This document shows, in pieces, positions 24,413 to 32,963 of a DNA stretch of 64,000 nucleotides. The number at the start of each line of letters is the position of its first letter. Positions within the stretch are counted from its first letter, which is position 1. Below the pieces are notes generated by a model, which saw nothing but the letters and a program-made list of their open reading frames with translations, did not search any database and was not told the DNA's origin. The position numbers were made by a program, and so were the translations under genes. The DNA is from Phycisphaerales bacterium Planc_01 (GTDB lineage: Bacteria > Planctomycetota > Phycisphaerae > Sedimentisphaerales > Anaerobacaceae), in the NCBI GenBank assembly GCA_001603075.1, contig LVBB01000054.1, positions 1 to 64,000 of the forward strand, written 5' to 3'.

Positions 24413-26593
24413 GTGTCCGTAGACCGCCCGACATTTCACGAGGCATGGTACCGCGTCGCCAACCTTCGGCCGCGTCTGCTGTCGGCCGTCAAGGTGCGAC
24501 GTCAGGAGTTTCGCGGGCAGCTCTGGCATGTCCTGGAGAACCCGACGAACAACCAGTTCGCCCGCCTCGATGAAAGTGCCTACCGGTTCGTCGGAGCCCT
24601 CGACGGCCGGCGAACAGTGGCGGAGGTCTGGCAGTGGTGCAATGAGAACCTGGGCGATGCCGCTCCGACCCAGGGCGAGGTCATCCATCTGCTCGGCCAG
24701 CTCCATGCGATGAACCTGCTGTATGCCGACCTTCCGCCCGACGCCGAGGGCCTGCTCCAGCGGTATCAACGCCGGGTTCGGCGCGAGGTGCTCGGGTATC
24801 TGAGCAACCTGCTGTTCATCCGGATTCCCCTGATCGATCCCGATCCGCTGCTGAATCGCTGGGTGGGCGTGGTCGGCTGGCTCTATACATGGGTCGGGTT
24901 CCTCTTATGGCTCGGCCTGATCGCCACGGGCCTGTACTTCGTGATCGGCAACTTCGGCGAGCTGGTCGCGCAGAGCGCCGATGTGCTGGACCCCAGCAAC
25001 CTGGTTCTTCTGTATCTGAGCTTTGTGGTGCTCAAGGTCTGCCATGAGTTCAGCCACGCTTTCGCCTGTAAGAAGTTCGGCCGGCTCAATCGCAGTGCCG
25101 GCGAAGTGCACACGATGGGTGTGATGTTTTTGGTCTTCTTCCCGCTGCCCTATGTGGACGCCTCCAGTGCGTGGGCCTTTCGCGGCAAGTGGCAACGAGC
25201 CGTGGTCGGAATGTCAGGGGTACTGGCGGAGTTGGCTCTCGCAGCGGTCGCGGCGATCGTCTGGGCGCAAACCTCCACGGGCACAGTTCATATCATCGCC
25301 TACAACGTCATCTTCGTCGCCAGTATCTCGACGTTGTTGTTCAACGGCAACCCGCTACTGCGGTTCGACGCCTACTATGTATTGAGCGATCTGGTCGAGA
25401 TCCCCAACCTTGCCCAGCGGTCGAAGAACTACCTCTATTACCTCGTCAAGCGGTACATCTGGGGCCTCAAGAAGGTCCTGAACCCGGCGCACTCGATAGG
25501 CGAACGCGCGTGGTTTGCCGTCTACGGCCCGGCCTCGACCGCCTACCGCGTCTTCATCAGCATCCGCATCCTTCTATTTCTCAACGACCGATTGCCAGAG
25601 GAGCTGTTCCTTCTGGTTCCGCTGTTTGCGTCGGCTGCGATCATCGGCTGGCTGATCGTGCCGCTGGGCCGATTCGTCAAGTACCTGGCGACAGGTCCGG
25701 AGCTGGCCCGCAACCGGCGTCAGGCGGTCCTGTCCACCGTCGGCGGCCTGGCACTGACTCTGGGGACGCTTGGCCTGATTCGCATGCCGGATCACTACCG
25801 CATCGAAGGGGTCGTCGAACCGGCCGAGCTGTCGCTGGTTCACGCCCAGGCCGACGGCTTCGTGACGGCCTATCTGGCGTCGGAGTCCATCACTTCGCCC
25901 GACGGTGCGCCGCTGGTCGAAGCCGTCAATCCGGATCTCGATGCCAGGAGAAGGAGCCTGCTGGCCGAACGCCGGGCCCTGGAGATCCGCCAGCGCATGG
26001 CCGAACTCGAAGAGGTCGCCGCCGCCCAGATCCTGGCCCGACAGATCGCCGCGCTCGACGAGACCATCGCCAGGGTCGAGTCGGAATTGGAGGACCTGAC
26101 GTTGCGAGCACCTTTTGTCGGCGTCTGGGTGGCCCCTGAGATTGAACGGGCGATGGGAACGTATCTTCGGCGAGGTGAGAAGATCGGCTTCATCGGGACC
26201 CTTGAGGCCCTGATCGTCCGTGCGACAGCCGGACAGAACGTCGCCGCCTTGATCATCGAGCAGGCCGAACCGGAGGTACAGATGCGGGTCAAGGGCCGGC
26301 CCGATGCAACGTTCAACGGACGAATCGAGAAGGTATTTCCCGCCGGGCACGACATCTTGCCGTCCGAGGCCCTTGGTTTTGGGGCCGGTGGCAGTATGGC
26401 CACCCGACCGGATCCGAGGCGGTATCAGGCCACTGCCGAGCGATTCTTCGAGGTCCGCATCCGGCCGGCAGACGATGCCCCCCTGCTGACCGGCCAACGG
26501 GTCGTGACGCGCATCCGCATGAAAGACAAGCCCATTCTGGCCCAGTGGTACGAGTCTGCCCGCAGGCTGTTCCAGAGGAGGTTTCGGATCTGA
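24413..26593 (+). CDS. PqqD-like / M50 metalloprotease / HlyD fusion protein
   Basis: This 726-residue protein starts at GTG with GAGAGG upstream. Residues about 30-105 resemble a PqqD-type winged helix, the fold that binds peptide leaders in several maturation systems. Residues about 150-450 form a multi-span membrane section with the M50 zinc motif HEFSH (211-215) and the partner motif NPLLRFDAYY (313-322; usually ...DGYY). After two further membrane segments, a HlyD-like periplasmic part with a coiled coil (about 470-620) and barrel closes the protein. M50 enzymes cut substrates within the membrane; here the active residues are retained. Inference: it recognises and possibly trims an exported partner such as the giant protein, and also acts as the inner-membrane adaptor. 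The following secA-like gene starts one base after its stop. Confidence 0.88.
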   Translation: MSVDRPTFHEAWYRVANLRPRLLSAVKVRRQEFRGQLWHVLENPTNNQFARLDESAYRFVGALDGRRTVAEVWQWCNENLGDAAPTQGEVIHLLGQLHAMNLLYADLPPDAEGLLQRYQRRVRREVLGYLSNLLFIRIPLIDPDPLLNRWVGVVGWLYTWVGFLLWLGLIATGLYFVIGNFGELVAQSADVLDPSNLVLLYLSFVVLKVCHEFSHAFACKKFGRLNRSAGEVHTMGVMFLVFFPLPYVDASSAWAFRGKWQRAVVGMSGVLAELALAAVAAIVWAQTSTGTVHIIAYNVIFVASISTLLFNGNPLLRFDAYYVLSDLVEIPNLAQRSKNYLYYLVKRYIWGLKKVLNPAHSIGERAWFAVYGPASTAYRVFISIRILLFLNDRLPEELFLLVPLFASAAIIGWLIVPLGRFVKYLATGPELARNRRQAVLSTVGGLALTLGTLGLIRMPDHYRIEGVVEPAELSLVHAQADGFVTAYLASESITSPDGAPLVEAVNPDLDARRRSLLAERRALEIRQRMAELEEVAAAQILARQIAALDETIARVESELEDLTLRAPFVGVWVAPEIERAMGTYLRRGEKIGFIGTLEALIVRATAGQNVAALIIEQAEPEVQMRVKGRPDATFNGRIEKVFPAGHDILPSEALGFGAGGSMATRPDPRRYQATAERFFEVRIRPADDAPLLTGQRVVTRIRMKDKPILAQWYESARRLFQRRFRI

Positions 26594-26594
26594 G

Positions 26595-28580
26595 ATGGCA
26601 GGCGTGCCCAGCGCAACCTGGCGGATGCTCGACCAAGGCCTTCCTGACAAGCCTTTGCCGCAGAGCCTCGATGCCCTCTGGCATGCCGGCACCGGCCTGC
26701 TCAAACGCTGTATTCCACAGCGACAGCGGATCCTGCGCCGTTCCGAAAGAGTTCTTGCCCTGGAGGGCCATTTCGCCCAGATGACCGATCGCAAGCTCCG
26801 CGAGCAGGCCCAGGAGTTGCGTCAGGTCTTTCGCCTCGGCCGCGACGGCGCCCGAGATATCGAGCGGGCGTTCGCCCTGGTGCGCGAGGTTGCCGAGCGA
26901 CAGGTCGGTGAGAAGCCTTTCCTCGTCCAGGTCGCCGGGGGCCTGGCCCTGGCGGCCGGCAGCATCGTCGAGATGGCGACCGGAGAGGGAAAGACGCTTA
27001 CCGCCACCATGCCCGCGACGGTCGCAGGCTGGCGGGGCCGCGGTTGCCACATCATCACCGTCAACGACTACCTGGCCAGGCGGGACGCCGAATGGATGGG
27101 ACGGATCTATCGCTTCTGCGGCCTGAACGTCGCGTACGTCGAACAGGGCATGGACCCCAGGGATCGGCGAAACGCCTACCTGGCCGATATCACCTATTGC
27201 ACGAACAAAGAGGTGACCGCTGACTTCCTGCGGGATCGACTACTGCTGGGCCGGCTGTGTAGAACCGGCTCAGCCTTGCTGGGCACAATCGCCGGCGGCG
27301 GACGCTCCTCGTTCGACCAGCTCGTCCAGCGGGGCCTCGCCTGCGTCATTGTCGATGAAGCTGATTCCGTGCTCGTCGACGAGGCGGTGACACCTCTGAT
27401 CATTTCCGGACCGGCCCCGAATGCCGAGCAGACCCACGCCTTCGTATCGGCCGCCCGTGCCGCCGACCACCTGCACCTGATGGACGACTACACCGTCGAC
27501 ACCCGCTACCGTGAGATCGAATTGACGGCCGAGGGCCGCACTCGCCTGGCGGTGCTGCTTGCCGGTATGCCGGGCATCTGGCAAGGGGCCCGCCGACGGG
27601 AGGAGATCGTCAACAAGGCCCTGGTCGCCAAGGAGTTCTACCTGCGGGACAAACACTACATCATCGACGACGGCAAGGTCGTGATCGTGGACGATTTCAC
27701 CGGCCGGATTATGCCCGACCGCTCCTGGCGCGACGGCTTGCACCAGGCCATCGAGGCCAAGGAGGGACTCGAAGTCACATCGCCCAAAGACACCTATGCC
27801 CGCATCAGCTTCCAGCGGTTCTTTCGGCTCTACCGCCACCTGGCCGGCATGACCGGGACGGCACAGGAAGCGATCGGCGAGTTCTGGCAGATCTACAATC
27901 TCCCTGTCACCGTGATCCCCACGAACAGGCCGTGCATCCGGAAGATGCTGCCGGACATCGTCTTCGCACGGAAGGACGCCAAGTGGCAGCGGCTCGTCGA
28001 GGAGATCCAGCGGGTCCATCAGACGGGTCGACCGGTCCTCATCGGCACGCGCAGTGTCCATGACAGTGAGCATCTGAGCGGCCTGCTGACGGCCCGGAAA
28101 CTGGACCATCAGGTCCTCAACGCCGTCCGCCATCATGAAGAGGCCCAGATCGTCGCCGGCGCCGGCCAACCCGGCCGCATCACCGTCGCGACCAACATGG
28201 CCGGTCGAGGCACCGACATCAAGCTCGGCCGGGGGATCGCCGAACTCGGCGGTCTGCACGTCATCGCCGCCGAGCGCAATGAGTCCGGACGGATCGACCG
28301 CCAACTCTTCGGCCGCTGCGCACGACAGGGTGATCCCGGAAGCGCCCAAGCCATCGTCTCGCTGGAGGATGAGTTCGTCAGCCGATATGCTTCAACTCTC
28401 ACCGGGTGGCTCAGGAAACGATGCGCCAACGATCCAAACGACATCGCCTGCGCCCTGACCCTCACCACCTTTCGGCTCAGTCAGCACCGGGCGGAGCGAT
28501 TCGCCCTGCAGCAACGCAAGTCCGTCATGCGCTCCGACCATTGGCTTGACGAGAACCTCGGCTTTGCCGCCGAGGCTTAG
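26595..28580 (+). CDS. Shortened SecA-type preprotein translocase ATPase (accessory SecA-like)
   Basis: The 661-residue protein matches SecA through nucleotide-binding domain 2. Walker A is MATGEGKTL (127-135) and Walker B is VIVDEADSVL (251-260), followed by DEAVTPLIISG. The preprotein cross-linking segment lies around 270-400. Motif TNMAGRGTDIKLG (533-545) and the arginine-finger region GRCARQGDPGSAQAI (573-587) are present. Normal SecA has about 830-900 residues; this one keeps only part of the scaffold helix (about 610-655) and lacks the helical wing and the zinc-binding C-terminal tail. Shortened accessory SecA proteins elsewhere serve special substrates. Third gene of the operon; its TAG stop overlaps the stop of the convergent TolC gene. 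Substrate (the giant protein) is an inference. Confidence 0.9.
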   Translation: MAGVPSATWRMLDQGLPDKPLPQSLDALWHAGTGLLKRCIPQRQRILRRSERVLALEGHFAQMTDRKLREQAQELRQVFRLGRDGARDIERAFALVREVAERQVGEKPFLVQVAGGLALAAGSIVEMATGEGKTLTATMPATVAGWRGRGCHIITVNDYLARRDAEWMGRIYRFCGLNVAYVEQGMDPRDRRNAYLADITYCTNKEVTADFLRDRLLLGRLCRTGSALLGTIAGGGRSSFDQLVQRGLACVIVDEADSVLVDEAVTPLIISGPAPNAEQTHAFVSAARAADHLHLMDDYTVDTRYREIELTAEGRTRLAVLLAGMPGIWQGARRREEIVNKALVAKEFYLRDKHYIIDDGKVVIVDDFTGRIMPDRSWRDGLHQAIEAKEGLEVTSPKDTYARISFQRFFRLYRHLAGMTGTAQEAIGEFWQIYNLPVTVIPTNRPCIRKMLPDIVFARKDAKWQRLVEEIQRVHQTGRPVLIGTRSVHDSEHLSGLLTARKLDHQVLNAVRHHEEAQIVAGAGQPGRITVATNMAGRGTDIKLGRGIAELGGLHVIAAERNESGRIDRQLFGRCARQGDPGSAQAIVSLEDEFVSRYASTLTGWLRKRCANDPNDIACALTLTTFRLSQHRAERFALQQRKSVMRSDHWLDENLGFAAEA

Positions 28581-30436
28581 AACGAGGGTGACTGCCGCAG
28601 GATCTCCGGAATGTTGGGCGGCTTGACTTCGGTCGGGGGTCTGTCCATCTCCACCGATGTGTCTACAATCGAAGACAGCGAAAGGTCCACCTCGCGCAGA
28701 TCGAGAACCGTTCCCGTCACCTGCGCCAACTGGGCCGAGGCGATCTTCAAACCGACCACAGCCGCCACCTCGGCCCGCTGCGCCTGCGCATAGGTCTCCT
28801 GGGCCTGCAGCTTGACCAGCAGGAATTCCGGGGTCAGCCGATCGCGGACTTCCTCGGATTCCTCCAGCGTCTCCAGATGGATCCTCGCCGCCTCCACCGC
28901 TGCACGCTGGACCTGGATCTCCTCGTAACTCGTTCGCACCTGCCGCATCCGCTCCTTGACCTCCGCCGCCACTTCGTCTGCGGTGCTGTGCAAGACCGAA
29001 ATGGCCTTTCGCTTCTCCATCTGACGGCGCATCCACTCGGCATGGCGCTGACGGTTGCCGAGCGGATACTCCAACGTCAGACCGACTCCATAGGTGGTAT
29101 AGTCCCAACCTTCCAGTTGATCGTGCGCATCGCGGCTGTTCTCGGCCAAACCCCTCGACCGCACAGAACCGACGAGATCCAGTCGTGGCATCTTCTGATT
29201 CTTGGCGACCGCAAGATTGATCTGGGCCACCTCGACACCAAACCGAGCCCGCTCGATCGAGGGATTGCGTTGCATGGCGAGCGCCAGGGCACTTTGAGAA
29301 ACCACAGCCAACTCGGGCAATTCTTCCGGCGCCTGCGGCTCTGCCGCCGGAACGATACTCACATCACTTGTCAGGTTGATCTGCGGATCGGCCATCAGAC
29401 GCGTCAAGAGATCCTGCACATCGGTCACACGCTTGCGCATCTCAAGCAGCATCGCCTCTCGCGACTTGACGTACGCCTCGGCCTGCTTGATCTGAACGTC
29501 GGTTGCATCGATATCCCGTCGCCCCTCGACCTTGTGGAGCGATTCAAGGGTCTGATCGAGCAGGGCATGCTGAATCGCCAGATCTCGCTGGGCCTGGGCC
29601 AGACGCCAGTAAGCGGCGATCACACTAGCCGAAACCTCCTCCGCCTTCTCTCGAAAGCCAAGCAAGGCTGCCTCATAATTGAGCCTGGCGACATTCACGC
29701 CGGCCAGATTGACCTGTTCCCAGGCATCCCGCAGCAGAGGCTGCCGCAGTTCGAAGATCAGCACCGGCTCATAGCGCGTCGGAAACGTGCGTCCAAACAG
29801 GTCGTCCCACACCCGCGCCAAGGCGTAGCTGGCGGACCACTCGGAGCCCAAGGCGCTCCGTTGGCGAACCCCGGACTCGAACATACGGGTCTCGGCCTGA
29901 CCGGGCTCGAAGATACTGTTTTGCGGACTGTCCTGGTCCTCATAGTTGAAACGGCTGAACGCCGTCGGGTCGAAGTCGGCGGTCGCCTGCGTTATGGCGT
30001 ATCGGGCGATCTCCGGGTCGAAACTGACCACACGAATCTCCGGACTGTTCGCCAGTGTCCTGGCGATGGCCTCTTCGAGGGTCAGTCGAACGAACCGTTC
30101 GCCGGTGTTCGGATCGATCTGGATATCCAGTCCGACAACCGGCTCATCCACGGGCTCAACCGGCGTCAAGAGCCCCAGTGGCGCCTCCGAATCGGGCAGC
30201 TCGGAAGCCTCCAATCTCTGCTGAGGCCCCTGCCTGGCCAACTGCCGCTGGTACATCGTGACCATATCCCTGTCGCCGACCCTGTCGGATACACAGCCGA
30301 GGACCCCAACAAGTGCGAGGACACATGTTGCCAGCCACCCCGTCAAGCTAAGGCGCCTCGTTCGGCCAACCCAGCGCCGTCTCCTGTCATCGCCGGTATT
30401 CGTTCGATCCGCCGAAACCACCCCTGTGTCTCTCAT
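28577..30436 (-). CDS. TolC-family outer-membrane factor, probable lipoprotein
   Basis: The 619-residue frame from ATG 30436 has GGGAGG 3 bases upstream, better than any earlier start. A basic N-region is followed by a hydrophobic stretch and a lipobox ending LVGVLGC (Cys48), so it is probably lipidated. The rest shows the long coiled-coil helices and the duplicated alpha-barrel pattern of TolC proteins (for example RLTLEEAIARTLANSPEI near 145-165). TolC channels cross the outer membrane and periplasm for type I secretion or efflux. The adaptor gene lies 11 bases upstream in the same operon. Its stop overlaps the stop of the convergent SecA-like gene by 4 bases, placing it physically with the export operon. 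Confidence 0.88.
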   Translation of the reverse strand: MRDTGVVSADRTNTGDDRRRRWVGRTRRLSLTGWLATCVLALVGVLGCVSDRVGDRDMVTMYQRQLARQGPQQRLEASELPDSEAPLGLLTPVEPVDEPVVGLDIQIDPNTGERFVRLTLEEAIARTLANSPEIRVVSFDPEIARYAITQATADFDPTAFSRFNYEDQDSPQNSIFEPGQAETRMFESGVRQRSALGSEWSASYALARVWDDLFGRTFPTRYEPVLIFELRQPLLRDAWEQVNLAGVNVARLNYEAALLGFREKAEEVSASVIAAYWRLAQAQRDLAIQHALLDQTLESLHKVEGRRDIDATDVQIKQAEAYVKSREAMLLEMRKRVTDVQDLLTRLMADPQINLTSDVSIVPAAEPQAPEELPELAVVSQSALALAMQRNPSIERARFGVEVAQINLAVAKNQKMPRLDLVGSVRSRGLAENSRDAHDQLEGWDYTTYGVGLTLEYPLGNRQRHAEWMRRQMEKRKAISVLHSTADEVAAEVKERMRQVRTSYEEIQVQRAAVEAARIHLETLEESEEVRDRLTPEFLLVKLQAQETYAQAQRAEVAAVVGLKIASAQLAQVTGTVLDLREVDLSLSSIVDTSVEMDRPPTEVKPPNIPEILRQSPSF

Positions 30437-30447
30437 GAGCCTCCCGC

Positions 30448-31266
30448 TCAAAACGTGATCAGAACGTGCTCGCCCGCCGGCCGACCCGCCTTGTTCGGCA
30501 CTTCGACCCGGACACGAAGCGTTCCGCTGGCCGCATCCGCCACCGAACCAACGAAGACAACCTGTCCCTCGGTGACCATTGCACGACCCGCAGAGCCAAG
30601 GAACTGAATTCGTCCGGCCAGCCCAACCTTCAGACTGACGGCTTCCTGCAACGGCACCGGGACATCCACCCACAACGGATCGATCTGAACGACACGGATG
30701 ACGTCTGCAAGCGCATTGACGGATTCACCCTTCTCCACATCAACTCGCTCCACTCGCCCATCGAGGGGGCTCTTGAGCTGCATGTTCGCGACGCGCACTT
30801 TCTGTTCTTCGTACTTGCGGGCTGCCTGCTCGTGCTCGAACCGGGCCAGTTCCAGGGACAGTTCCGCGATGCGGACGGCAAGTCGCGCGTGCTGGACCTC
30901 CAACGCCGTAGCTGCGCTGCGGGCGGCAGCCTTCTCCAGCCTTTCCAGATCAACTCTCTTCTGGGCAAGGGATGCCTCGCCGGCCAGGATCTCCACGGTG
31001 TTCTCGCTCTGGGCGCGAAGTTGGGCAAGCTGGACCTGCTCGGCAGCGTCATCCTGACAGATGAGGATCTGTTCATCCTTAACGACATCGCCCTCCTTGA
31101 CACGAACCTCCCCGATCCGCCCCGGCTGAACAAAGGAAAGCGTGACATCCCCGCTCGGCTGCGTCACCGCCCGAATGCCAGACCCAGTGCCTGCCAACAA
31201 AGGGTTGAAGAATCCCAGAACACTGAACGATATCAGGATCAGACCGCGTCTTCTCTTCATGGGCAT
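30448..31266 (-). CDS. Periplasmic adaptor protein (HlyD/RND efflux family)
   Basis: This 272-residue protein has an N-terminal hydrophobic signal/anchor (residues about 6-26), a lipoyl half-motif VQPGRIGEVRVKEGDVVKDEQ, a coiled coil of about 75-170, the second lipoyl half LKSPLDGRVERVDVEKGESV and a beta-barrel region. It is shorter than typical RND adaptors (350-400) and may lack the membrane-proximal domain. AAGGA stands 10 bases before the ATG. It is followed after 11 bases by the TolC-type gene, forming an adaptor/outer-membrane pair; no pump gene lies beside it. Confidence 0.88.
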   Translation of the reverse strand: MPMKRRRGLILISFSVLGFFNPLLAGTGSGIRAVTQPSGDVTLSFVQPGRIGEVRVKEGDVVKDEQILICQDDAAEQVQLAQLRAQSENTVEILAGEASLAQKRVDLERLEKAAARSAATALEVQHARLAVRIAELSLELARFEHEQAARKYEEQKVRVANMQLKSPLDGRVERVDVEKGESVNALADVIRVVQIDPLWVDVPVPLQEAVSLKVGLAGRIQFLGSAGRAMVTEGQVVFVGSVADAASGTLRVRVEVPNKAGRPAGEHVLITF

Positions 31267-31301
31267 GGGCTCAGCATCCTTAATAATCTCAAGGAATCGG
31301 T

Positions 31302-31330
31302 AGTCTATGTTTCGCTGAAGGGAATCTCAA
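31302..31330 (-). promoter_or_regulatory. Predicted promoter of the HlyD-TolC pair
   Basis: On the minus strand TTGAGA (31330-31325), 17 bases and TAGACT (31307-31302) precede the adaptor gene start at 31266 by about 35 bases. Confidence 0.5.
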
Positions 31331-31392
31331 GTGCATTTGCAGAAAATACGAGACCCGGACGGCCGTACAGCATCCAGCATGGCCCTGCCATG

Positions 31393-31635
31393 CTATAGCG
31401 CATGTGCCGTGCCAGAAATCCCGTGATGCGTCACCATCAGGTAACCAGCCGCGCCTTCCGGTAGTGTCACAGTTCTGGTCCGCCAGGTGCTGTACTTTCC
31501 TCGGTCCTTCACACTGATTCCCGCCCCTTCGTCGCCGCTCACGTTCATAGACACAGATTTTGCAGTCGCGCCGAAAGGACACGTTCTACCTGCAGCGGTC
31601 TCCCCCCAGTGGAGAGGTGAGGATCTTCTGGGCAT
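31393..31635 (-). CDS. Small unknown protein (80 aa), uncertain
   Basis: An 80-codon frame starts at ATG 31635, with AGAGGT 3 bases before it, and follows the stop of the FGE-like gene after 18 bases. The second half (from about residue 28, VSMNVSGDEGAGISVKDRG) looks like a beta-rich protein; the first half is not protein-like. It may be a real short gene or the relic of a longer reading frame. I do not recognise it. The rest of the 31267-31653 gap holds only the promoter above. Confidence 0.3.
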   Translation of the reverse strand: MPRRSSPLHWGETAAGRTCPFGATAKSVSMNVSGDEGAGISVKDRGKYSTWRTRTVTLPEGAAGYLMVTHHGISGTAHAL

Positions 31636-31653
31636 TTACCTCTGGTCGGCAGG

Positions 31654-32463
31654 TCACCAGTCTGGGAGACTGTCTCCATCAAGATCCCCGAATCCACTCA
31701 CCTCCCATACAATTCGAAATCCATTCTCGCCGGACGATTGGCATTTGCGCTTAGCGGAACGGCAGTTCACTGGGGAACTGCTCCACGCCCCTCCACGTGC
31801 AACATGTTCCTTCGAAGGGATGGGGCCGATCGGATCCACTTTTTGCACTCCGCTGTCGTAATCTCGTTTGCCATCGATACACCACTCCCACACATTGCCA
31901 TGCATGTCGTACAGCCCCCAATGGTTGGGAGGATAACTGGCCACTGGAGCCACTTCGCAAGTGCCTCCTTGTCCCGCCTTGCCAAAACACGCATAGTCGG
32001 CTGTTAGTACTTGACCTGTGTTAAAAGCGGTTAGAGTCCCCGCTTGACAGGCGTACTCCCACTCCGCCTCCGTGGGAAGGCGGTACTGTCTGTGTTCCTT
32101 GGCTGTGAGTCTAGCGCAGAATTCAGTCGCCTGCGCCCATGTTACCTCGACCGGCAGATCAGGCCCCAAAGGCATGCGCCAACCGTAATCCATCCTGCCT
32201 TCGTAATTGCCCATCACAGCAGCCCACTGCTGCTGCGTTACTTCTGTGGCTCCTATGAAGAAAGGTCGCGTGATTTGCACCTGATGTTGTGGCTCCCGCT
32301 CGCTGACGTGATCGTCAAATGGCCAGAAAAGGGGCTCCTGTTCAGCCGGGCGAGTACATTCATTGTCGGGGCTCCCCATCAGGAACTTGCCTGGTTCGAT
32401 TTTCATCCGAACCAACCCAATGGAGTTGGAGATTCCGGAACGAGCGCCCAGGCTCCGCCTCAT
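31654..32463 (-). CDS. Formylglycine-generating-enzyme (SUMF1/FGE-sulfatase) family protein
   Basis: The 269-residue protein starts at ATG 32463 with GGAGG 8 bases upstream. The SUMF1 core is nearly complete: KIEPGKFLMGSP near the start, ATEVTQQQWAAVMGN, RLPTEAEWEYACQAG, YDMHGNVWEWC and ARGGAWSSSPVNCRSAKR with a final GFRIV. FGEs oxidise a sulfatase cysteine to formylglycine; many bacterial family members have other roles. The canonical pair of active-site cysteines is not clearly present (one Cys in the last motif). It ends GDLDGDSLPDW, an EF-hand/thrombospondin-3-like tail. No export signal is evident. Codon usage is less GC-rich than its neighbours, hinting at a separate history. Confidence 0.82.
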   Translation of the reverse strand: MRRSLGARSGISNSIGLVRMKIEPGKFLMGSPDNECTRPAEQEPLFWPFDDHVSEREPQHQVQITRPFFIGATEVTQQQWAAVMGNYEGRMDYGWRMPLGPDLPVEVTWAQATEFCARLTAKEHRQYRLPTEAEWEYACQAGTLTAFNTGQVLTADYACFGKAGQGGTCEVAPVASYPPNHWGLYDMHGNVWEWCIDGKRDYDSGVQKVDPIGPIPSKEHVARGGAWSSSPVNCRSAKRKCQSSGENGFRIVWEVSGFGDLDGDSLPDW

Positions 32464-32692
32464 CTGCAACGCCTCCTGATGCTTGGATCGAGGCTGAGAG
32501 GCTCCTTCCAGCGCGGGTTACATAGTACTGCTTGGTGGGTCTGTGGAACGAGACAGGGTTCGACGCGGGTCTACTCCTCGGCATTGTCCTTACCTCCAAG
32601 ATATACGGCAAAAGTGTAGCAGAGCTTCTGCCGAGGAGGCTGACACAGGAAGGATTTGCCGCAAACATCTCGCTGTTAAGGGCTTACGGCAA

Positions 32693-32766
32693 TGGGCGGT
32701 ATTGGACTTGAACCAACGACCTCCTGCGTGTCGAGCAGGCGCTCTAGCCAACTGAGCTAACCGCCC
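32693..32766 (-). tRNA. tRNA-Val (anticodon GAC)
   Basis: A 74-base cloverleaf reads on the minus strand: acceptor GGGCGGT pairing with ACCGCCC, D arm GCTC/GAGC, anticodon stem CCTGC/GCAGG, T arm GTTGG/CCAAT with loop TTCAAGT, discriminator A. The seven-base anticodon loop TCGACAC gives anticodon GAC (valine). CCA is not encoded. Position 33 is C rather than the near-universal T. Confidence 0.93.
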
Positions 32767-32784
32767 CCAAAAGGCAATTGTCCA

Positions 32785-32813
32785 ATGATAGGCCGCTTCA
32801 CGGGAAGAATCAA
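32785..32813 (-). promoter_or_regulatory. Predicted promoter of tRNA-Val
   Basis: On the minus strand TTGATT (32813-32808), 17 bases and TATCAT (32790-32785) end about 19 bases before the mature tRNA 5' end. Confidence 0.6.
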
Positions 32814-32880
32814 GGACTTTTTTTGCAGGTTCGGCGAAATGTTGAGGTCGTGCGATCCTCCGGCCCGGCGGCGCAGACGA

Positions 32881-32904
32881 AAGGCCGCCCGACTGGGCGG
32901 CCTT
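32881..32904 (-). terminator. Hairpin terminator after the recombinase gene
   Basis: A perfect 10-bp stem AAGGCCGCCC/GGGCGGCCTT with loop GACT lies 60 bases beyond the stop of the Xer-type gene and before the tRNA promoter. On the minus strand the stem is followed by a short, imperfect T-rich run (TTTCGTCT). Confidence 0.7.
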
Positions 32905-32963
32905 CCGGCAAGTCTTCCATCGTTCGAAGGCAAATGCAACCCCACCTTCGATCATGATCGGCG

